From NCBI RefSeq assembly GCF_001375515.1, contig NZ_CTDX01000012.1, forward strand, positions 162,389-226,388: a stretch of DNA of 64,000 nucleotides, in the 5' to 3' direction. Positions 19,776 through 27,401 of this stretch are shown piece after piece. This DNA is from Bacillus kwashiorkori. Lineage in GTDB: Bacteria; Bacillota; Bacilli; Bacillales; Caldibacillaceae. Both the position numbers and the translations under genes were made by a program. Each line of letters begins with the position of its first letter. The stretch's first letter is position 1. The notes beneath the pieces were generated by a model that was not told the DNA's origin, ran no database searches, and saw only the letters and a list, made by a program, of their open reading frames with translations.

Positions 19776-20146
19776 TTACAAAGATTATCCCATCATCGAT
19801 AGAAATGAAGGAAAACGTATGAAAAGCTTTGTTTAATCCAAAATCAAAAATACTTTTTTCCAGTAGAACTATATAAAAAATGGAATGACAGAGAAAACCT
19901 ATTCACATCGTTACTTAAACTTTAAAAAATACAAGAGAAATAAATCGAGCACTTACCCTAAAATTACCTTACATTTAACCTACAAATCAAATTTCAATAA
20001 CACTTGTAAGAAAAAAACAAGAAATCTAGAAACAGACCATACCCTATAACAATAAAACTTGATGCATAACGAAGGAAAGCAACACTGTCTAAAAAGAAAA
20101 TAATTTTTATATATATTTATTTTATGAAATTTATTTTTAATATCGC

Positions 20147-20175
20147 TTGATTCTAACTAGGTAAAAGATTAGAAT
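20147..20175 (+). promoter_or_regulatory. Putative sigmaA promoter of the GHL10 gene
   Basis: TTGATT (20147-20152), a 17-base spacer and TAGAAT (20170-20175). It lies 58 bases before the coding start. Confidence 0.65.
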
Positions 20176-20178
20176 AAC

Positions 20179-20192
20179 AGTAAGCGCTACCA
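20179..20192. promoter_or_regulatory. Putative CcpA (cre) operator
   Basis: AGTAAGCGCTACCA resembles the cre consensus TGWAARCGYTWWCA (mismatches at positions 1 and 12). It sits just after the -10 box, where CcpA binding would block initiation. Confidence 0.55.
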
Positions 20193-20232
20193 CAATAGAT
20201 TGGTAGTGTAAAATTTTTAAGGGAGGAGAATA

Positions 20233-22587
20233 ATGAGAAAAAGTTGGGTAGTATTGGTGATTATTGCATTAGTGTCAAGCTTAGTACCAATTAGTAGTAA
20301 TAATAACCATGCATTCGCGCAAAAGCCGTCCATTGACCAATTAACATTAGTAGATCAGTCTGGGGATACAATCAAAGTGGATGGTATTAATCAACTACAA
20401 AATAATAACAAATTAATCATGTTTAATGATCAATTTAGTTATTATACGGAGACTGCAAATGGAAGTAGTGAAGTAGTACTTGAAAAAACAGGGATAAATA
20501 AATTTAAAGTAACCAGAAAAACGAATGGCGATAGCCCGATTCCTGAAAATGGTCTGGTTCTGTCAACAGGTGTACAATCGACAACAGATATTATGGAATT
20601 CATCAATCAGCTTAAAATAGGGGAAGTTGTTACACTTCTTGAACCGCTCGTAAAAGAAGTACAAAAGAAAGCTAATGCAATTAATCCGACAAGGGAGTCG
20701 AACCCAGAAGGAGCCGTTTTCGATGGGTTTCGAGGACCAGATCAATTAATCGTTTATACTCCAGCTTTTGGGGAAACAACAAAAACAAATCCATATGGGT
20801 ATGAAATTACAGTAGAAAACGGTTTTGTTACTAAATTAGGTGGAGGGAACTCAACAATTCCAGAAAATGGGTTTGTTGTAAGTGGACATGGAGTAGCATC
20901 GAACTGGATTTCTTCTAACTCTATTATTGGCGCAAAAGTAATTGTTGAAAACGAAGGAATCGTAAAAATAATTCAGGATGTGGATAGTTATCAATATCAA
21001 AGTCAACAAGCGATTAACCAAGCAAAATTATCCATTGAAAAGGCTAGCGACGAATTCCTCGACGTTGCTTTTAATAAAGCAAATGAATCATTAAGATTGG
21101 CTGAAAAGACTCTAGAAGATGCTAGAAATGCAAGTGACGTCGATTCCTTAAAATCTTTAGATTTAACTCGTCAGGCTACACAATATGCATATGACGCTTA
21201 TTATTATTCACTTCCATCTAACAAAGCAGAACAAAGAGGCATATGGTATCGTCCGGAAGAAGTTTCTTTAGACGGCATTATTCAAGTGCTAGACCGTATG
21301 GAAAAGGCGGGATTTAATGCTATTTATTTAGAAACAACTTTTTGGGGATATACGATTTATCCTAGCGAAGTAATGAAAGATTATGGGCTTCCAGAACAAC
21401 ATCCAAGATTTGTTAATGCACACTATGGGAAATATGGAAAAGACATCCTAAAAGCCTACATTAAAGAAGGAGAAAAAAGGGGCATTACCGTTCATGCTTG
21501 GACAGATGGCTTTATGATTGGACATAGTTCACTCGGATTACCATCTCAGTTCCAAAAATACCCCGAGTGGGCAGCTATTCAAAGGTTAAATACAACTGGA
21601 ACTCCACAGCCAGATACCGCTAGTCAATATTATTGGTTAGATATAGCACAACCAGAAGTACAAAACTTTATGTTGAAAATATATGAAGAAATGCAACGGA
21701 ACTACCATATAAAAGGTTTAAATATTGATTATATGCGCTATCCACATCATAACTTTCATCAAAGTTATGGATTTAGCGAAACGATTAGAAATGAATATAA
21801 AAAAGAAACAGGAATTGATCCATACGAAATCAATCCAGAAGAAAGCCCAACGGAATGGGAAGAATGGCAGCTGTGGATAAGACAGCAGGAAAATTTATTT
21901 GTGGATAAATTACATGAACAATCCAAAAAAATGAACAAAAAGTTTATGCTTACTGCAACACCAGAGCCAGGACCGGAAGCGGTGTTAATAAACGATTGGA
22001 AAGATGACCTTGATGGAGTAATACCACAAGCATATGGCCATGACTTTAATAGTATCCAAAAAACTGTTCAAGATAGTAAAAAGCTAATGCCAGAAGGGAC
22101 AATGTACTATACAGGTATATATTCATTTTACCATCACCTAAATGAAATGGCTGCTGTAAGTGATGTCATTTCAGCAAGATATGGTACTTCTGGAGTAAAT
22201 ATGTTTGCGTTCGGTCAAGCAAGTGCACCTTCTGTTGACGCACTTGGAAAAGGACCATGGAGGGAGACGGCTGTCAACCCAGGCGAAGAACCAATTTTAG
22301 CAACGCAAACGGTCTTGAAAGAAATAGAAAAGCAATTCAATAAAATATATCTTAAACAAGGCGCAGTCGAAAAGAATGAAGGGAAAATTTTAAGAAAAGC
22401 AATAAAAGACTTGCAAAAAGAAGTGAGAAAAAATCCAAGGAACAGTATAGAAATGGTAGAGGACGTAATTATGAAAGTAGAAAAATATAAACTCGCAGAA
22501 AAGTTGAATGAAAAAGTAGCGGAGCGTTTAAAGGTCCAACTAACAGAATGTAAAACTTGGGTTCAATATAGTTTAAATAGACAATAG
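20233..22587 (+). CDS. Secreted family-10-like glycoside hydrolase (GHL10/YngK type)
   Basis: A 784-residue exported protein. Residues 1-29 form a signal peptide (cleavage after AFA). Residues about 35-250 hold two related segments, each with an IPENG-[LF]-V-[LV]-S-[TG]-G motif, then a helical linker. Residues about 338-690 are a TIM-barrel-like GHL10 domain: RGIWYRPEEVSLDG, FNAIYLETTFWGYTIYPS, GITVHAWTDGFMIG, LNIDYMRYPHH and DGVIPQAYGHDF, with conserved acidic residues. The last ~90 residues are charged helices. No sorting or S-layer motif is seen. GHL10 members are thought to be glycan hydrolases; the substrate is unknown. It has its own promoter and cre-like site, and GGGAGGAG before the ATG. 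Confidence 0.85.
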   Translation: MRKSWVVLVIIALVSSLVPISSNNNHAFAQKPSIDQLTLVDQSGDTIKVDGINQLQNNNKLIMFNDQFSYYTETANGSSEVVLEKTGINKFKVTRKTNGDSPIPENGLVLSTGVQSTTDIMEFINQLKIGEVVTLLEPLVKEVQKKANAINPTRESNPEGAVFDGFRGPDQLIVYTPAFGETTKTNPYGYEITVENGFVTKLGGGNSTIPENGFVVSGHGVASNWISSNSIIGAKVIVENEGIVKIIQDVDSYQYQSQQAINQAKLSIEKASDEFLDVAFNKANESLRLAEKTLEDARNASDVDSLKSLDLTRQATQYAYDAYYYSLPSNKAEQRGIWYRPEEVSLDGIIQVLDRMEKAGFNAIYLETTFWGYTIYPSEVMKDYGLPEQHPRFVNAHYGKYGKDILKAYIKEGEKRGITVHAWTDGFMIGHSSLGLPSQFQKYPEWAAIQRLNTTGTPQPDTASQYYWLDIAQPEVQNFMLKIYEEMQRNYHIKGLNIDYMRYPHHNFHQSYGFSETIRNEYKKETGIDPYEINPEESPTEWEEWQLWIRQQENLFVDKLHEQSKKMNKKFMLTATPEPGPEAVLINDWKDDLDGVIPQAYGHDFNSIQKTVQDSKKLMPEGTMYYTGIYSFYHHLNEMAAVSDVISARYGTSGVNMFAFGQASAPSVDALGKGPWRETAVNPGEEPILATQTVLKEIEKQFNKIYLKQGAVEKNEGKILRKAIKDLQKEVRKNPRNSIEMVEDVIMKVEKYKLAEKLNEKVAERLKVQLTECKTWVQYSLNRQ

Positions 22588-22714
22588 AAAATAAACTATT
22601 AGATTTGTAAGTTAACAAATAGCAGAGGGTAAATTTATATAAATATAGACGAATTGCGCCTAAAAATGAAAATTATTTTCAAAGAGATAAAGTTATATAA
22701 AAATAATTTACAAA

Positions 22715-22729
22715 AACTATTGATTAGTT
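22715..22729. promoter_or_regulatory. Inverted repeat overlapping the -35 box, possible RpiR operator
   Basis: AACTA-TTGAT-TAGTT is a perfect 5-bp inverted repeat centred on the -35 hexamer. A repressor binding here would block RNA polymerase. Assignment to the operon's RpiR domain is inference only. Confidence 0.35.
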
Positions 22730-22748
22730 GTTTGACAGGCATTATAAT
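22720..22748 (+). promoter_or_regulatory. Putative sigmaA promoter of the ABC transporter operon
   Basis: TTGATT (22720-22725), a 17-base spacer and a perfect TATAAT (22743-22748). Confidence 0.75.
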
Positions 22749-22756
22749 GAAATTAG

Positions 22757-22770
22757 GAAAGCGCTTTACA
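22757..22770. promoter_or_regulatory. Putative CcpA (cre) operator
   Basis: GGAAAGCGCTTTACA is close to the cre consensus, with a palindromic AAAGCGCTTT core. It lies eight bases after the -10 box of the transporter promoter. Confidence 0.7.
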
Positions 22771-22793
22771 ATAATTTTTTAGGAGGAAACAAC

Positions 22794-24119
22794 ATGAAAA
22801 AGTATATGAAAAAAGTAATTGCTGGTTCAATTATTACAGCGCTATCTTTCAGTCTAGTAGCTTGCGGAAACGATAAGGCAAAAGATGATGGTGAAAAAAA
22901 ATCGGGAGAACTTTCTGGCAAAGTAACCCTTTGGACAGCATCACTAGCAGGCGAACCGTTTGATTCCTATTTTAAAGATTTAGAAAAAGAGTTTGAAGAT
23001 CTACATCCTGGTGTAGATGTTGTAATTCAAGATATACCTCAAAATGAAATGGAACAAAAAGTTTTAACATCCTTAACAGGTAGTGATGTTCCAGATGTAG
23101 TAAACCTTAATCCTCACTATATGTCTAACATAGCAGCACAAGGTGGTTTACTTGACCTATCTAGTGTTATTAGTGATGAAGTAAAAGCATCCTATGTAGA
23201 AGGACCACTGAAATCAGGTGAATATGATGGAAAACTGTATGCGTTACCATGGTATTTAACAACAACAGTTGGTTGGTTTAATAACGATCATTTCTCTGCA
23301 GCAGGTGTTACAGAACTTCCAACTACAACCCAAGGACTTTATGAAACTGCTAAAAAAGTAACAGACGCAACAGGAAAACCATCCTATTATCCAGTTATTA
23401 ATGACGGTAACGTAATCATGGAAAAAATGGTTTCCTTAGCAAACGGAGAGCCGATTGTCAAAGAAGGGAAAGCTAACTTTGTTGATAATAGTGCGATTTT
23501 AGAGTACTTTGAGCTAACACAAAAAATGTACAGTGAAGGAATAATTCCTCAAGAAGCTGCAGAAGGTTCTATTAAAACTGGTCAAGAATTATACATGGCA
23601 GGTGGCATTTCAATCCTTGAAGGTGGAGTAACATTCCTAGGTCCAGTTGAGTCTGGAGCTCCTGACGTTTATAAAGCGTCCAAAGCAGGTCAACCATTAA
23701 ATGATCCTAATGCACCTGTAAATGTAGCAGTTATGAACTTTGCAATACCTGCAAAAACGAAAAACAAAGAAGCAGCTGTAGAGCTTATCAAATTCGTTAC
23801 AAATGCAGAAAATCAACTTGAATTTGCGAAAGTAGCAGGAACTGTATTACCTTCTACAAATGAGTCTCTAAAAGATGATTACTTTGCTAATCCTGGTGAC
23901 TCACCTAAAGCACTTGGAATGATGGAAGCGTCCAAATCATTGGAACGTGCAAAAGTATTAATTCCACCAACAGAAAATAGTGCTGATTTACGTCTTGCTA
24001 CAAAAGATATTTTCATTAAGAATTTACAAGGTAAAGTAACTCCAAAAGAAGCATTAGAAGAATTGGCAGCAGAGTGGAATAAAGCATTTGAAAAATCGGG
24101 AGAGAAAGTTACGTTTTAA
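22794..24119 (+). CDS. Carbohydrate ABC transporter substrate-binding lipoprotein
   Basis: This extracellular solute-binding protein (family 1, MalE-like) is 441 residues long. A lipoprotein signal peptide ends in LVAC with Cys 24 as the lipidation site. The mature part begins GKVTLWTAS and contains DLEKEFEDLHPGVDV, the hinge-region DVPDVVNLNP, and YALPWYLTTTVGWFN. AGGAGG precedes ATG 22794. It is the first gene of the second transcription unit, with permeases downstream behind a hairpin, so it is probably made in excess over them. The ligand is not readable from sequence; the neighbours suggest a mannose/ManNAc-type oligosaccharide. Confidence 0.93.
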   Translation: MKKYMKKVIAGSIITALSFSLVACGNDKAKDDGEKKSGELSGKVTLWTASLAGEPFDSYFKDLEKEFEDLHPGVDVVIQDIPQNEMEQKVLTSLTGSDVPDVVNLNPHYMSNIAAQGGLLDLSSVISDEVKASYVEGPLKSGEYDGKLYALPWYLTTTVGWFNNDHFSAAGVTELPTTTQGLYETAKKVTDATGKPSYYPVINDGNVIMEKMVSLANGEPIVKEGKANFVDNSAILEYFELTQKMYSEGIIPQEAAEGSIKTGQELYMAGGISILEGGVTFLGPVESGAPDVYKASKAGQPLNDPNAPVNVAVMNFAIPAKTKNKEAAVELIKFVTNAENQLEFAKVAGTVLPSTNESLKDDYFANPGDSPKALGMMEASKSLERAKVLIPPTENSADLRLATKDIFIKNLQGKVTPKEALEELAAEWNKAFEKSGEKVTF

Positions 24120-24174
24120 GCATGAAGATGTTTCAATTTAGTATCTGTTAACTGATTCAGATACTAGTAAAAAA

Positions 24175-24214
24175 GAGGCTAGCTTTTTAGCATAAAGGCT
24201 AGTCTCCGTTTTTT
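24175..24214 (+). terminator. Partial terminator between binding-protein and permease genes
   Basis: GAGGCTAGC pairs with GCTAGTCTC (one wobble) and is followed by CGTTTTTT. A second hairpin, GTATCTG/CAGATAC, lies at 24141-24164. In transporter operons such sites lower permease expression relative to the binding protein. Confidence 0.7.
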
Positions 24215-24232
24215 AAGAAGGAGGAGTACGCA

Positions 24233-25174
24233 ATGGTCCGGGAGCCCAGAGTTGAAAAGAACATAGAAATAAAAGTAAAACAGAAAAAACGAATAAAGTT
24301 TAATAAAAAATTTATTACTCCATGGCTTTTTTTACTACCATCAATAATAATTTTAGGGACCTTCTTAATTTATCCTATTTTAGAGGCGTTTAGGTGGAGT
24401 TTTCTAGATTATAAAATTATAGCTGGAACTGGAGAATTTGTCGGTCTAGCGAATTTTAAAGAAATATTTACAGATAAGCACTTTTGGAATGCTTTAGTAA
24501 ATACGCTGCTATTCTTAGTAATTGTTCTACCGCTAAATGTATTTTTACCTTTGTTGTTAGCAGTACTCGTTAATCAAAAAATAAAAGGTGTCGGTTTATT
24601 CAGGGTTTTATATTATTTACCTGTTATCACACCTATGGTTGTTGCAGCCCTTATGTGGAAAATGCTCTATTCTCAAAGTGGAGTTATTTCTGAAATCCTC
24701 ATGAAAATAGGAATCTTTGATTCACCAACAAACCTATTAGTACAATCCTCAACAGCCTTAGTTGCTGTCTCTGCGATTACAGTTTGGAAAGGGCTAGGAT
24801 ACTATATGATTATCTATTTGGCAGGGTTACAGTCCCTACCAGGAGATGTATATGAATCTGCGAGTATAGATGGTGCTTCCTTCTTTCAAAAATTCACAAA
24901 AATAACGGTTCCGATGTTAATTCCTTCTATTACTCTCGTATCGGTAATGACTATTATTGCAGGTATGAAAGTATTTGAAGAGATTGCATTAACTACAGGT
25001 GGAGGTCCATCAGGAGCAACAACTACACTAGTTATGTACATTTATTCTAAATTTAATCAACTTGACGTAAGTATTGCTTCTGCGGCTGGTCTAGTCTTAC
25101 TACTGTTAGCAATTGGAGCTTCTTTATTACAAATGAAGCTAACTAGCAAAAAGGAAGAAGATTTAAGAGCGTAA
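24233..25174 (+). CDS. Sugar ABC transporter permease (MalF/UgpA type)
   Basis: A 313-residue membrane protein. After a basic N-terminal tail (about 1-27) come six hydrophobic helices starting PWLFLLPSIIILGTFLIYPI. The permease coupling motif EAA-x3-G-x9-I-x-LP appears as YESASIDGASFFQKFTKITVP. GAAGGAGGAG precedes the ATG. It pairs with the next gene to form the membrane channel. No ATPase gene is in the locus, so a shared MsmX-type ATPase is expected, as for many Bacillus sugar importers. Confidence 0.93.
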   Translation: MVREPRVEKNIEIKVKQKKRIKFNKKFITPWLFLLPSIIILGTFLIYPILEAFRWSFLDYKIIAGTGEFVGLANFKEIFTDKHFWNALVNTLLFLVIVLPLNVFLPLLLAVLVNQKIKGVGLFRVLYYLPVITPMVVAALMWKMLYSQSGVISEILMKIGIFDSPTNLLVQSSTALVAVSAITVWKGLGYYMIIYLAGLQSLPGDVYESASIDGASFFQKFTKITVPMLIPSITLVSVMTIIAGMKVFEEIALTTGGGPSGATTTLVMYIYSKFNQLDVSIASAAGLVLLLLAIGASLLQMKLTSKKEEDLRA

Positions 25175-25189
25175 TGGAGGTAGAATAAA

Positions 25190-26014
25190 ATGAATGTTAG
25201 AAAATTTAATAAGAAATTATGGCTCTATGTGCTCATGGTCTTTGTCACACTAATTACAGTTGGGCCATTTTTAATAACGCTCTTTATGGCACTCAAGTCG
25301 GCAAATGAAGGGATTTATGGGAATTTGTTACCTGAAAATCCGACGTTAACAAACTTTATCTCAGCGTTTGATAAAGCTAACTTTGGAAAGTACTTCATCA
25401 ACACAGCAATCGTAACCGGTCTAGCTATACCTCTAAACTTACTTTTCTGCAGTCTTGCAGCATATCCGCTAGCAAGAATGGACTTTAGAGGTAGAAGTAT
25501 CGTACTCGCCCTTATTATTTCAACTATGATGGTTCCTTTTCAACTTTATATGGCTCCATTATATCAACTTTCAGGCAAATTAGGATTGCAAAATACTCAT
25601 GTTGGACTAATAGTAATTCAAGTGTCTACCGCTTTTGGGATTTACTTAATGCGTCAAGCATATTTACGAATACCAAAAGAACTCGAAGAATCTGCTTATC
25701 TAGATGGAGCAAACAAATTTAAAGTATGGTATATGGTTGTTTTACCACTTGTCAAACCGACATTAGTAACACTTGCTATCTTTACCTTTATGAACACTTG
25801 GGGAGATTATTTGTGGCCGTTAATCAATACAACTGATAGCACATTATACACCCTATCAATCGGGCTTGCTCAGCTATCCCAAAATTTTGATGGATCGAAC
25901 TTAAAATTAATTAGTGCTGCCTCGATATTAACAACTATTCCGACTTTATTAATATTCATTTGGCTCCAAAAATACTTTATATCAGGTGCTACAGATGGTG
26001 CTGTTAAGGGCTAA
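25190..26014 (+). CDS. Sugar ABC transporter permease (MalG/UgpE type)
   Basis: A 274-residue partner permease with six membrane helices. The N-terminal helix is WLYVLMVFVTLITVGPFLIT. The EAA coupling motif is seen as LEESAYLDGANKFKVWYMVVLPL, followed by TFMNTWGDYLWPL, typical of MalG-like proteins. TGGAGG precedes the ATG, and only 15 bases separate it from the first permease. The Thr/Ser-rich C-terminus is normal. It is co-transcribed with the downstream FAD oxidoreductase. Confidence 0.93.
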   Translation: MNVRKFNKKLWLYVLMVFVTLITVGPFLITLFMALKSANEGIYGNLLPENPTLTNFISAFDKANFGKYFINTAIVTGLAIPLNLLFCSLAAYPLARMDFRGRSIVLALIISTMMVPFQLYMAPLYQLSGKLGLQNTHVGLIVIQVSTAFGIYLMRQAYLRIPKELEESAYLDGANKFKVWYMVVLPLVKPTLVTLAIFTFMNTWGDYLWPLINTTDSTLYTLSIGLAQLSQNFDGSNLKLISAASILTTIPTLLIFIWLQKYFISGATDGAVKG

Positions 26015-26045
26015 TACAGGATGTTTTACAGAAGGGGTGTTAGAA

Positions 26046-27401
26046 ATGAAGAAAGTTTCATTTTTTGGCAAAGACATACCAGTAATTTATGAAATGGACT
26101 GTGTTGTTGTAGGGGGTGGAACAGGAGGCGTTGCAGCTGCCTTATCTGCCCTTGAAAATAATATAAAAACAGTCATAGTAGAAAAGACAATTTCTCTTGG
26201 GGGAACACAAACAAATTCCCTTGTTTCACCGATGATGCCGACAAATGTACCAAGACAATATATTAATCGGTTAATCACAGAACGATTACAACAAGAACGG
26301 ATAAAAACCGATGACGGAACGACCTCGTGTAATTGGTTCAACGTTGAAGCTTTAAGTTATGTAATGGAACAATTGATTGTGGAAAGAGGCGGAGAAATCC
26401 TTTACGATGCCAATTATATTGACTGTTTAAAGGAAAATAATAAAATTACACATATTATAGTTAACACTTGTGAAGGTCTAGGAGCTATACACGGAAGAAC
26501 CTTTATTGATGCTACAGCAGATGCTCTATTATCAAGAACTGCTGGAGTGAAAACGAATAGCGGGAACAATGAAGGTCATAATCAGCAAGTTACCTTTCGT
26601 TTTGAAATGGGTGGAATTGATATTGCTACCTTGAGAAAATATTTACTTTCAAAAAATGACACATATTGTAAAATAAAAGATTCTGATTTCTTTGAGATCG
26701 CCATGGTACAAGGAAAGGGCCACACTCTAGAGCCACTCTTCCAAAAAGCATTTAACAATGGAGATTTACAACAAGAAGATTTGCGATATTTTCAAGGGTT
26801 CACCCAACCAGGAAAACCAAATGTGATGTCATTTAATTGTCCACACATTCCAAATATACTCCAAACAACAAATCCTATTGCAAGATCGAAAGCGGTAGTA
26901 AAAGGTAGAGAAATGATTCGGAGGCTTGTAAATTTCTTAGTAAATTATGTTCCTGGATTTCAACATGCTTTTTTACTACGCGAAGCATCGCAACTTGGAA
27001 TAAGGGAATCATGGAGAATAGTTGGACAGTATGTGTTAACAGAAGAGGACTATATAAAACGTGCAAGATTTACAGATGGAATAGCTCGTGGAGATTGGTA
27101 TATTGATATTCATAGTGTGAAAAATGAAGAGATACCAAAAGTACAATTCTCTCCAGGGGAATACTATGAGATTCCTTATCGTTCTTTAATCACATTTGAG
27201 GTTGATAATCTAATAGTAGCAGGTCGTCATATTTCCAGTACCTTTTTAATGCAAGCTTCTCTACGAATTCAACCTACCATTCGGGATATCGGACAGGCTG
27301 CTGGACTAGCATGTGCACTATCCGTAAAAGAAAATATACCACTAAACCAATTGGATGGGGTTGCATTGAGAAGACAACTTCAACTAATGGAGGAGTTATA
27401 A
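26046..27401 (+). CDS. FAD-dependent oxidoreductase (FAD_oxidored family)
   Basis: A cytoplasmic flavoprotein of 451 residues. The N-terminal Rossmann FAD motif is CVVVGGGTGGVAAALSAL, followed by VIVEKTISLGGTQTNSLVSPM. The C-terminal part has VDNLIVAGRHISSTFLMQASLRIQPTIRDIGQAAGLAC, typical of the PF12831 family's second FAD-contact region. No signal peptide is seen. ATG 26046 follows AAGGGGTG. It lies between sugar permeases and an alpha-mannosidase, so it probably oxidises an imported sugar or prepares a glycosidic bond for cleavage. That role is inference; the family has no single established substrate. Confidence 0.85.
   Translation: MKKVSFFGKDIPVIYEMDCVVVGGGTGGVAAALSALENNIKTVIVEKTISLGGTQTNSLVSPMMPTNVPRQYINRLITERLQQERIKTDDGTTSCNWFNVEALSYVMEQLIVERGGEILYDANYIDCLKENNKITHIIVNTCEGLGAIHGRTFIDATADALLSRTAGVKTNSGNNEGHNQQVTFRFEMGGIDIATLRKYLLSKNDTYCKIKDSDFFEIAMVQGKGHTLEPLFQKAFNNGDLQQEDLRYFQGFTQPGKPNVMSFNCPHIPNILQTTNPIARSKAVVKGREMIRRLVNFLVNYVPGFQHAFLLREASQLGIRESWRIVGQYVLTEEDYIKRARFTDGIARGDWYIDIHSVKNEEIPKVQFSPGEYYEIPYRSLITFEVDNLIVAGRHISSTFLMQASLRIQPTIRDIGQAAGLACALSVKENIPLNQLDGVALRRQLQLMEEL

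Larger units (their letters stand above)
19776..20232. other. Upstream region of the glycan island
   Basis: About 370 AT-rich bases without a gene, ending in the promoter and CcpA-box-like site described separately. Confidence 0.5.

Noticed and set aside
22732-22748. TTGACA at 22732 as the -35 box for TATAAT 22743
   Set aside because: The spacer is only five bases; TTGATT at 22720 gives the proper 17.
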